This document shows positions 1 through 4,467 of a stretch of DNA of 5,968 nucleotides, in pieces. This stretch comes from RUG572 sp964386385 (GTDB lineage: Bacteria > Verrucomicrobiota > Kiritimatiellia > RFP12 > UBA1067), in NCBI GenBank assembly GCA_964386385.1, contig CAYLRN010000054.1, forward strand, positions 1 through 5,968, written 5' to 3'. The notes under the pieces were generated by a model, which was given only the letters and a program-made list of their open reading frames with translations, did not search any database and was not told the origin of the DNA. The translations under genes and the position numbers were made by a program. Each line of letters opens with the position of its first letter. Positions within the stretch are counted from its first letter, which is position 1.

Positions 1-2
1 CA

Positions 3-746
3 GTGGCGTCCGCCGGCGGCATAGAATCCCAGAACGTCGTGGGGTACCAGGAGATGGGCGTAGAGTCGGGCAAGTTCACGATTCTCGCCGCGCAGTTCCA
101 GGACACCGCCACCGGAGAAATAGACATCGAAAAAATCCTCACCGGCGTCAAGGGCGTCGACTGGGATGACGCAGATGCGTTCAAGGCCACCGCGCCGCAG
201 ATCCAAGTACAGACCTCCTCCGGCTACACAACATATTACTACCTCAACGACGGCTATGTCGACGACGACACCACCATGAAAGGCTGGTGTGACATGGGCG
301 GCAACTATGTCGGCCTCACACTCTCCGCTGGCTCGGCGTTTTGGTTCAGGGATTCTGGCGAAGCCTCTTCGGCGACAGTCGCTGGACAAGTGGAGGAGGA
401 CGACTTGGTTTCCATCAAAGTCAAGGGTGGCTCGTTCACCCTTATCGGCAATGCGTTCCCGTCCTCTCTCTCTCTCAACTCCGTCAAGTTCACGAGCGAC
501 GACATCGCGGGTGTAGACTGGGACGATGCAGATGCGTTCAAGGCCACCGCGCCGCAGATCCAAGTACAGACCTCCTCCGGCTACACAACATATTACTACC
601 TCAACGACGGCTATGTCGACGACGACACCACCATGAAAGGCTGGTGTGACATGGGCGGCAACTATGCCTCCGACGTGATGGTGGACGCAGGACGCGGATT
701 TTGGTTCAAGGCGGCGGGCGACACGACGCTCAAGTTCGCGAAGTGA
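3..746 (+). CDS. Secreted two-domain protein of unknown function (5' end outside window)
   Basis: The reading frame is open to the left edge. Its first visible residues, VASAGGIESQNVVGYQ, look like the end of a signal peptide followed by the mature N-terminus, so the GTG at position 3 is probably an internal Val and not the true start. The mature part has two related domains. Domain 1 runs from about residue 22 (GKFTILAAQF) to 119 (AFWFRDSG). Domain 2 runs from about 142 (GSFTLIGNAF) to 239 (GFWFKAAG). Both contain the same core with DWDDADAF, a Tyr-rich TTYYYLNDGY segment and MKGWCDMGGNY. The FWF plus charged end of each domain recalls extracellular beta-rich proteins common in Verrucomicrobia-like genomes; that is recollection, not a search result. 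No catalytic motif is visible. It ends 59 bases before the PEP-CTERM gene and could share its transcript. The reading frame is certain, the function unknown. Confidence 0.85.
   Translation: MASAGGIESQNVVGYQEMGVESGKFTILAAQFQDTATGEIDIEKILTGVKGVDWDDADAFKATAPQIQVQTSSGYTTYYYLNDGYVDDDTTMKGWCDMGGNYVGLTLSAGSAFWFRDSGEASSATVAGQVEEDDLVSIKVKGGSFTLIGNAFPSSLSLNSVKFTSDDIAGVDWDDADAFKATAPQIQVQTSSGYTTYYYLNDGYVDDDTTMKGWCDMGGNYASDVMVDAGRGFWFKAAGDTTLKFAK
171..309 (+). repeat. Intragenic 139-bp exact repeat, copy 1
   Basis: This stretch is identical, base for base by eye, to 528-666. It encodes the core from ADAF to GGNY. The offset is 357 bases, so both copies are in frame. Just upstream the copies already differ by synonymous changes (GACTGGGATGAC against GACTGGGACGAT). 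Confidence 0.95.
528..666 (+). repeat. Intragenic 139-bp exact repeat, copy 2
   Basis: This is the partner of 171-309 in the second domain of the same protein. The flanking parts of the two domains are clearly diverged (GKFTILAAQF against GSFTLIGNAF, and AFWFRDSG against GFWFKAAG), so identity is confined to the core. Confidence 0.95.
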
Positions 747-805
747 TTTTCGTTATATGCCGTGCGAAGTGTGCGGCGTAGCGAAGCAAAGAAAGGAAAA
801 GGAAA

Positions 806-1327
806 ATGACATTGAAGAAACTTGCTGTGTGTGCGGTGGCGTTCGTCTGTGTCGTCGCCGCGAAGGCCGCGTCTATAGACTGGTCGGTTAAAGGCACTGT
901 GGACACCACAAACTATCAAGTTTTCATCGTATCGGCCATTGATGAAGGTTGGACTGGCGTGTCCGACATCGCGGCTGCGTCCGAGGCGCTCGGCTTGGGT
1001 GGTTCGGGGACGATTGTGAAAAATGGGAGGTCGTATTATGCTGGTGGTACGATCTATGGCGCTAACATTACAACTGAAGCCGCCGCAGGGTTCTACTGGG
1101 TGATTGTCTCCGGTGTCGACGCTACCACGTACAACTATGTTGCGGCTGATATGTCGGGGAAGGTCTATGAAGCACCACAGCCGTCACCGGGAGAATTCAA
1201 CAACTTTAATGCCGCTGGGATTCTTGCCGGTACGCAGGGGACATTTGCGGGTGTCCCGGAGCCGACGAGCGGGCTGTTGGCGCTGCTCGGCTTCGCGGGG
1301 CTTGCGCTCCGCCGCCGCCGCCAGTAG
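806..1327 (+). CDS. PEP-CTERM sorting domain protein
   Basis: This 173-residue exported protein should be anchored at or passed across the cell surface by an exosortase. Residues 1-22 form a signal peptide: two Lys after MTL, a hydrophobic stretch AVCAVAFVCVVAA, then AKAAS as the likely cleavage site. The C-terminus is a classic PEP-CTERM signal: VPEPTSG at 150-156, a hydrophobic segment LLALLGFAGLAL at 157-168, then RRRRQ. In the known system an exosortase cleaves at the PEP motif; no exosortase gene lies in this window. The mature domain (23-148) is small and rich in Gly, Ala, Thr and Tyr, with no motif I recognise. The ATG at 806 follows an AAGGAAAAGG tract, a good ribosome binding site. 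A terminator lies 27 bases after the stop. Identification of the sorting signal is near certain; the role of the mature part is unknown. Confidence 0.93.
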   Translation: MTLKKLAVCAVAFVCVVAAKAASIDWSVKGTVDTTNYQVFIVSAIDEGWTGVSDIAAASEALGLGGSGTIVKNGRSYYAGGTIYGANITTEAAAGFYWVIVSGVDATTYNYVAADMSGKVYEAPQPSPGEFNNFNAAGILAGTQGTFAGVPEPTSGLLALLGFAGLALRRRRQ

Positions 1328-1353
1328 GGCGCGGGCAGTTGGCTGAGTGCATC

Positions 1354-1386
1354 AGGGCGCGTTCCACGTGGGCGCGTCCTTTTTTG
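1354..1386 (+). terminator. Rho-independent terminator after the PEP-CTERM gene
   Basis: An 11-bp stem (1354-1364 with 1370-1380, three of the pairs G-T) closes a five-base CACGT loop and runs straight into six T residues at 1380-1385. Position, polarity and the T tract all fit a terminator for the gene ending at 1327. Confidence 0.85.
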
Positions 1387-1410
1387 CCAAGTGCGCAAGT
1401 GGCCGAGGAG

Positions 1411-1447
1411 TGGCTCACGCAGAGCCGCCGAGGCGCAGAGAGGGAGG
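1411..1447 (+). repeat. Short dispersed repeat, GAGGCGCAGAG family
   Basis: This begins TGGCTCAC and contains CCGCCGAGGCGCAG at 1425-1438. The same 14 bases occur exactly on the opposite strand at 1705-1718. A longer related copy lies inside a gene at 3779-3814. GGCTC and GAGCC at 1412-1426 form a 5-bp hairpin. Confidence 0.7.
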
Positions 1448-1466
1448 GCGCGTGTCCTCACGCGCT
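1442..1466 (+). repeat. REP-like element, GGGAG type
   Basis: GGGAG (1442-1446) is followed by an 8-bp stem (1447-1454 with 1459-1466, outermost pair G-T) and a TCCT loop. It faces the next copy at 1475-1500, hairpin to hairpin, across eight bases. Confidence 0.75.
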
Positions 1467-1474
1467 GAATTTTC

Positions 1475-1500
1475 GGCGGGGCGAGACGCCCCGCCCTACC
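1475..1500 (-). repeat. REP-like element, GGTAG type
   Basis: Read on the minus strand: GGTAG, then a perfect 9-bp stem (arm GGCGGGGCG) with a TCT loop. The stem lies at 1475-1483 and 1487-1495. Confidence 0.85.
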
Positions 1501-1581
1501 AAGGCGCAACACGGAAATGCGGAGGAGCGTGTTCCAGCGGAACCGAAATGCGGCAGCGTACGCGCAGACATGATGTGCTGC

Positions 1582-1606
1582 GGCGGTTGAGGACAACCGC
1601 CCTCGC
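1582..1606 (-). repeat. REP-like element, GCGAG variant
   Basis: Read on the minus strand: GCGAG, then a perfect 8-bp stem (arm GGCGGTTG) and a TCCT loop. The tetranucleotide departs from GTAG/GGAG, so this may be a degenerate copy, but stem and loop are intact. Confidence 0.65.
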
Positions 1607-1646
1607 AATGTAACACCTTAACCACTTGATCTCCATGGAACGGAAC

Positions 1647-2573
1647 ATGGGCATGGAAAACGAGAATGCACATAGCGCATGGGCGGGGCGCATGAACGCG
1701 CGGCCTGCGCCTCGGCGGACGCGCAGGGGCGCGTCCCTCCCATGTGAGGCGGCGGGGCGGGACGCCCCGCCCTGCCGGATGGTGCTCCAAGGTAGGGCGC
1801 GACGTCTCGTCGCGCCGCCATGGCATAGATGGCGGGCGTGGGCGATTGCCGGGATAGGCGTTGTATGCGCACTTGCGCTTGTTTCATGGCTCGCCATGCG
1901 GGGTGACGGCATTCGCGGGGACTGTGGACGCAAGGCGACGGCGGTGGAGCGTGGCGGCGGTCGCGGGGCGACCGCCCTACCATCGGATTTCGGAAGAGGC
2001 CATGTGGACGGCGGCGGGCGCGGGGCGGGCGCACTGCCGGCAAAAGTCCAGATGGCAGGGGGCGATGAGAAGAACGGAGCGCGGACGAACGCGGTGGCGG
2101 AGACGGACGCGGTGGCGGCGGTGATCGGCACGGGACCGGAACGCGGGTGGCTGGTCGGCGCGGTGACGAACGCGGACGGCGGGGTCGTGGAGCGCTGGCG
2201 GCTTGAGGACGGACGGCGCATGAAGCGCGTTTTGCCGCCGCCAAGGGTGTTCTCGCACTCATCCGACGAAATCATCGCGATGGCGCTTTCGGGCGACAAT
2301 GCCTCCGAACTGCCGCCGATGCCGTCGATCGGCCCTGCGGAGGAGGAGGCGTTCCGCAGGTCGCTTGCGACGCCGATCCGCGACGACCCAGCGGACGACG
2401 AGCGGACACGGGAGACGAAGCGCCGGGTACGCGAGGCGCGGGCGGAGATCGCGCGGCGCATGGGCGAGGGCGAGACGTTCGCGGAGGTGATAGCGTCGCA
2501 CGTCGCGGCGCGGGCTGAGCTCGCGCGCGAGCGAAAGGCGGAGATCGAGAAGCAGATTCCGTGTGGGGAATAG
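1647..2573 (+). CDS. Single-pass membrane protein of unknown function with repeat-derived segments
   Basis: Starts are possible at TTG 1626 and ATG 1635, 1647 and 1653. I chose 1647 because a GGAA tract sits six bases upstream; 1653 is equally supported. Numbered from 1647, an Arg-rich N-terminus (to about 62) leads to one clear membrane helix at about 65-84 (WAIAGIGVVCALALVSWLAM). A low-complexity Gly/Arg/Ala stretch follows, then a better conserved-looking C-terminal domain: RVFSHSSDEIIAMAL near 200, LPPMPSIG, and a charged helix rich in Arg and Glu to the end. The helix and C-terminal part have normal coding character. The segments at about 24-57 and 104-131 coincide with REP-like hairpins (1717-1816 and 1956-2038) and look like insertions translated in frame. 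Topology should be N-in with the C-terminal domain outside. I recall similar unannotated proteins in Kiritimatiellae-type genomes but cannot verify that. No enzymatic motif is seen. Confidence 0.72.
   Translation: MGMENENAHSAWAGRMNARPAPRRTRRGASLPCEAAGRDAPPCRMVLQGRARRLVAPPWHRWRAWAIAGIGVVCALALVSWLAMRGDGIRGDCGRKATAVERGGGRGATALPSDFGRGHVDGGGRGAGALPAKVQMAGGDEKNGARTNAVAETDAVAAVIGTGPERGWLVGAVTNADGGVVERWRLEDGRRMKRVLPPPRVFSHSSDEIIAMALSGDNASELPPMPSIGPAEEEAFRRSLATPIRDDPADDERTRETKRRVREARAEIARRMGEGETFAEVIASHVAARAELARERKAEIEKQIPCGE
1717..1741 (-). repeat. REP-like element, GGGAG type, inside a gene
   Basis: Read on the minus strand: GGGAG, then a perfect 8-bp stem (arm GGACGCGC) with a CCCT loop. The surrounding 31 bases (1714-1744) match 4041-4071 with one difference, in the loop. 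It lies in the coding sequence ahead of the membrane helix. Confidence 0.88.
1751..1776 (-). repeat. REP-like element, GGCAG type, inside a gene
   Basis: A perfect 9-bp stem with arm GGCGGGGCG (1751-1759 with 1763-1771), loop TCC on the minus strand, preceded there by GGCAG. Same arms as 1475-1500. It encodes AGRDAPPC in the membrane protein. Confidence 0.85.
1791..1816 (+). repeat. REP-like element, GGTAG type, inverted partner
   Basis: GGTAG (1791-1795), then a perfect 9-bp stem with arm GGCGCGACG and loop TCT. It points away from the copy at 1751-1776, with 14 bases between their GG-AG ends. The stem differs from the 1475 copy but loop and head are the same. Confidence 0.85.
1956..1981 (-). 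repeat. REP-like element, GGTAG type, inside a gene
   Basis: Read on the minus strand: GGTAG, then a perfect 9-bp stem (arm GGCGGTCGC) with loop CCC. In the membrane protein frame it encodes GGRGATALP. Confidence 0.85.
2013..2038 (-). repeat. Degenerate REP-like element inside a gene
   Basis: Matches the copy at 1956-1981 at 21 of 26 positions and lies exactly 57 bases downstream, so it is read in the same frame (GGRGAGALP). Only about six of nine stem pairs remain, so this is a decayed copy or a local duplication. Confidence 0.55.
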
Positions 2574-2624
2574 ATTCCTCGACTTGCAAATCAGCCAGTC
2601 TCGCGTGATGCGAATTCTTTTTTT

Positions 2625-2652
2625 TTGCCCCTTGCCTTTTGAGCCGTAATAT
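2625..2652 (+). promoter_or_regulatory. Possible promoter for the DUF3800 gene
   Basis: TTGCCC (2625-2630) and TAATAT (2647-2652) are 16 bases apart, a reasonable sigma-70-type pair in an otherwise GC-rich neighbourhood. The nine-T run at 2618-2626, preceded only by a weak TCGC/GCGA hairpin, might instead end the upstream transcript. Transcription from here would give a leader of about 90 bases. Confidence 0.3.
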
Positions 2653-2662
2653 GCGACAATGT

Positions 2663-2748
2663 CGACCGATCTCGGTTGAAAGGCAGGGATCTTCGAGAAG
2701 CGGGGGAAGTTCTCCGCCTTAAGTGACGGGAAGCGATTCCCGTCACTT
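2663..2748 (+). promoter_or_regulatory. Structured leader abutting the DUF3800 start
   Basis: Three hairpins follow one another: 2663-2678 (6-bp stem, loop ATCT), 2700-2717 (7-bp stem with two G-T pairs, loop AAGT) and 2721-2748. The last is the strongest: a perfect 12-bp stem, arm AAGTGACGGGAA, closing GCGA, a GNRA-type tetraloop. The A of the ATG at 2749 can add a thirteenth pair. No T tract follows, so it is not a terminator. It may hide the start region from ribosomes, or be a palindromic operator at DNA level. The structure is directly visible; its function is inference. Confidence 0.6.
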
Positions 2749-3450
2749 ATGATTTCAGACATGTCGGAAAAGGTTCTTAGCATATTCATTGATGAGTCTG
2801 GGCGTTTTCAATACCCAGATGACATGTCGCGCTTCTATGTCATCTCCCTTGTCCTGCACGATCAGTCGATTGGAATCGACCGAGAGGTCTCCACTCTTGA
2901 ACAGGGCTTTCGCTCTCTGCACCTGAGCAACCTCTGTTTTCATGCCGGCCCGTTGATCCGGCAGGAAAAGGCGTTCGGCGTGATGGACTGGGAGTTCAGA
3001 AGTCGCATCTTCTCGATGATGATGGCTTTTGCGCGGAAGGTCGATTTCAGATATCATTGCCTAACCGCCGACAAGAAGTTCATCACGTCGGCGGAAATGC
3101 TCGTTCAAAAACTGGGCGACAGCCTTGAGGGATTTCTGTCCGAGCAGCGTTCGCGGCTGTCTCGCTATGACAAGGTGAAGATATATTACGATTGCGGGCA
3201 GTCGCCTCTCACGAATCTGCTGCATCGTGCATTTGAATGGAAATATGGGCCCAAAATCGAATTTGCGCAGGCGGTAAAGCCGGAGCGCTACCGACTGTTC
3301 CAGCTTGCCGACCTGGTGTGTTCGCTAAAGTTGGTCGAATTGAGGCTGACATTGGGCGAGGCCATGACGGATTCCGAACACGCTTTCTTTGGCGGGCCAA
3401 AGGCGTTCAAGCATAAGATTCTCCGCCGCATCAAGCGCAAGGAAATCTGA
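2749..3450 (+). CDS. DUF3800 domain protein
   Basis: The protein has the DUF3800 signature: LSIFIDESG at 10-18, YYDCGQ at 146-151 and FQLADLVCS at 184-192, with conserved Asp residues in each. DUF3800 proteins are predicted to have an RNase H-like fold and to act on nucleic acid; their reaction is not established. At 233 residues the length is typical. ATG codons at 2749 and 2761 are both possible. MSEKVLSIFIDESG from 2761 looks like the usual family N-terminus, and neither start has a clear ribosome binding site, because the strong leader hairpin ends at 2748. Base composition is plainly lower in GC than the neighbours: 24 of 60 bases at 2761-2820, against 47 of 60 at 3961-4020. This suggests acquisition by transfer. 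Such genes are often found on mobile or defence-rich islands, but no partner is recognisable next door. Confidence 0.9.
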   Translation: MISDMSEKVLSIFIDESGRFQYPDDMSRFYVISLVLHDQSIGIDREVSTLEQGFRSLHLSNLCFHAGPLIRQEKAFGVMDWEFRSRIFSMMMAFARKVDFRYHCLTADKKFITSAEMLVQKLGDSLEGFLSEQRSRLSRYDKVKIYYDCGQSPLTNLLHRAFEWKYGPKIEFAQAVKPERYRLFQLADLVCSLKLVELRLTLGEAMTDSEHAFFGGPKAFKHKILRRIKRKEI

Positions 3451-3467
3451 TATTTTCCATCTAGACG

Positions 3468-3473
3468 AAGGAG
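3468..3473 (+). promoter_or_regulatory. Ribosome binding site AAGGAG
   Basis: AAGGAG lies seven bases before the ATG at 3481, fixing that start. It contrasts with the absence of any such site before the DUF3800 gene. Confidence 0.85.
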
Positions 3474-3480
3474 AACGACA

Positions 3481-4416
3481 ATGAAAAGGGTGATGACGAT
3501 TCTATTGGCGGCGGCGGTGGTCGCGGCGAGCGCGTGGTGCGAGGCGGCGGAGACGGCGCGGAAGCGGAGGCCACGGGGGCGTCCGTCGGGCGGACTCGTC
3601 ACGAAGGAGTACAGAGGGCGGAGGATTCTCGTCGCGGCGGATGCGGCGGCCATGCCGGATGGCGTTGCGGAGGAGGCTCTTGAGACGATGCGCCGCACGT
3701 CGCGTCTGCCGGTGTTCGCGGCGGATATGGAGGCGCAAGGAAAATTTACAACTGGGGAGAGCGGGGGTAGTGTGGTTTTGGCTCACACTGAGGACGCGGA
3801 GGCGCAGAGAGAGGCTAAGAGTGAAGGGGTAAGGGGTAAGAAGACGATGGGCTGGGACGAGGCGGTGGCGACGGCGAAGGGGCTTATCCGCGACGGCGCG
3901 GCGGCGGTTGTTGTCGTCGCGGACGGCGGATGCCCCGCGGCACTCGTGGCGGCGCCGGAGGAGGGGTGGGCGGTGATCGACGCGGCGGTGGTCGCGGGAC
4001 GGCCGCTCTGCCGTGGGGACGAGATGAGTTCCCATACGGCGGCGGACGCGCAGGAGCGCGTCCCTCCCATGAGCGCGAGCGAGTCCGCCGTTCGCGGGCG
4101 GATGGCGAAGGAGCTGTGGCGAGGCGTCGCGTACGCGCTTGGCGTGGGGGCGGCGCAGTCGTGCGTGACGGGAGTGGCGCGGACGCCGAAGGGGCTCGAC
4201 CTGCTGCCGCCGTCGCCTTCGCCTGACACGCTGAACAGGATGATGGACGCGGCGGCGGCGCGGGGCGCGGGGCTGCTGTCGTTCGCGAGCTACCGCACGG
4301 CGTGCGAGGAGGGCTGGGCGCCGTCGCCGGCGAACGACGTGCAGCGGGCGGTGTGGAACGAGGTGCGTCTGGAGAGGGAACGCAGGGCGGCGAAGGCCGC
4401 CGGAATCGCGCAGTAG
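3481..4416 (+). CDS. Secreted protein of unknown function carrying repeat-derived inserts
   Basis: This 311-residue protein starts with a signal peptide (MKRVMTILLAAAVVAASAWCEA, cleavage near 22) and then a basic segment (RKRRPRGRP). A domain follows with RRILVAAD at 47-54, a hydrophobic strand AAVVVVADGG at 140-149 and GWAVIDAA at 162-169, and a C-terminal block YRTACEEGWAPSPANDVQRAVWNEV at 271-295. I have an impression that this last block recurs in unannotated Verrucomicrobia-type proteins, but cannot check. No catalytic motif is evident. Two parts interrupt the expected fold. Residues 169-197 (AVVAGRPLCRG to QERVPPM) are encoded by REP-like hairpins. Residues about 84-122, with FTTGESGG and AEAQREAKSEG, coincide with another dispersed repeat. 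The strong AAGGAG at 3468 fixes the start. It lies 30 bases after the DUF3800 gene, same strand, but differs sharply in composition. Confidence 0.82.
   Translation: MKRVMTILLAAAVVAASAWCEAAETARKRRPRGRPSGGLVTKEYRGRRILVAADAAAMPDGVAEEALETMRRTSRLPVFAADMEAQGKFTTGESGGSVVLAHTEDAEAQREAKSEGVRGKKTMGWDEAVATAKGLIRDGAAAVVVVADGGCPAALVAAPEEGWAVIDAAVVAGRPLCRGDEMSSHTAADAQERVPPMSASESAVRGRMAKELWRGVAYALGVGAAQSCVTGVARTPKGLDLLPPSPSPDTLNRMMDAAAARGAGLLSFASYRTACEEGWAPSPANDVQRAVWNEVRLERERRAAKAAGIAQ
3779..3814 (+). repeat. Short dispersed repeat, GAGGCGCAGAG family, inside a gene
   Basis: It begins TGGCTCAC and carries CGCGGAGGCGCAGAGAG, matching the non-coding copy at 1411-1447 with a one-base gap and a few substitutions. 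Here it is translated as LAHTEDAEAQREA. Confidence 0.6.
3987..4012 (-). repeat. REP-like element, GGCAG type, inside a gene
   Basis: Matches the copy at 1956-1981 at 21 of 26 positions. The stem keeps eight of nine pairs, three of them G-T on the plus strand. It is read one frame over from the earlier copy and gives VVAGRPLC rather than GGRGATAL. Confidence 0.65.
4011..4040 (+). repeat. Hairpin linking two REP-like elements
   Basis: CCGTGGGGAC and GTTCCCATACGG pair around the loop GAGATGA, with a two-base AT bulge and one G-T pair. It sits between the copies at 3987 and 4044, so three hairpins lie side by side within 85 coding bases. Confidence 0.5.
4044..4068 (-). repeat. REP-like element, GGGAG type, inside a gene
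   Basis: Read on the minus strand: GGGAG, a perfect 8-bp stem (arm GGACGCGC) and loop TCCT. With flanks (4041-4071) it equals 1714-1744 at 30 of 31 bases. It encodes DAQERVPPM here. Confidence 0.88.
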
Positions 4417-4467
4417 GGGCGCCTGCGCCATGGACGGCGGAAATGCGCCCACGATGCGCAGCCAATT

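Larger units (their letters stand above)
1328..1646. other. Repeat-rich intergenic region
   Basis: I see no credible gene in these 319 bases. They hold, in order, the terminator at 1354-1386, a copy of the CCGCCGAGGCGCAG repeat (1411-1447) with its own small GGCTC/GAGCC hairpin, and REP-like hairpins at 1442-1466, 1475-1500 and 1582-1606. The open frames crossing this stretch on either strand are made of the repeats. A promoter for the next gene may lie around 1587-1616 (TTGAGG, then TGTAAC or TAACAC), but it is weak and overlaps a hairpin. Confidence 0.8.

Noticed and set aside
1442..1606. CRISPR array
   Set aside because: The repeats are palindromic, differ in sequence, occur in both orientations and have no regular spacers. 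No cas gene is visible.
1496..2461. A 321-codon open frame on the minus strand
   Set aside because: It crosses the membrane protein gene and the repeat-rich intergenic stretch. Its product is Arg/Pro/Ala-rich without a domain, and much of it is translated repeat.
2721..2748. Rho-independent terminator
   Set aside because: The stem is strong, but the following bases are ATGATTTCAG, with no T tract, and a start codon follows at once.
2749..3450. Toxin-antitoxin or two-gene defence system made of DUF3800 and the following gene
   Set aside because: The following gene encodes a secreted protein with native-looking high GC, unlike DUF3800, so common origin or joint action is not supported.
4413..4430. 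REP-like element overlapping the stop codon of the secreted protein gene (GTAG then GGCGC)
   Set aside because: GTAG is present, but the palindrome is only about four usable pairs. A similar GTAGGGCGC follows the PEP-CTERM stop at 1324 without any good stem, so I regard both as chance.
3502..4452. Long minus-strand open frames opposite the secreted protein gene
   Set aside because: They are Arg- and Pro-dominated. The plus-strand gene has a signal peptide and a strong ribosome binding site, which these lack.
4417..4467. Bidirectional terminator between the convergent genes
   Set aside because: GGGCGC and GCGCCC can pair across a long loop, but neither strand has a T tract after it.
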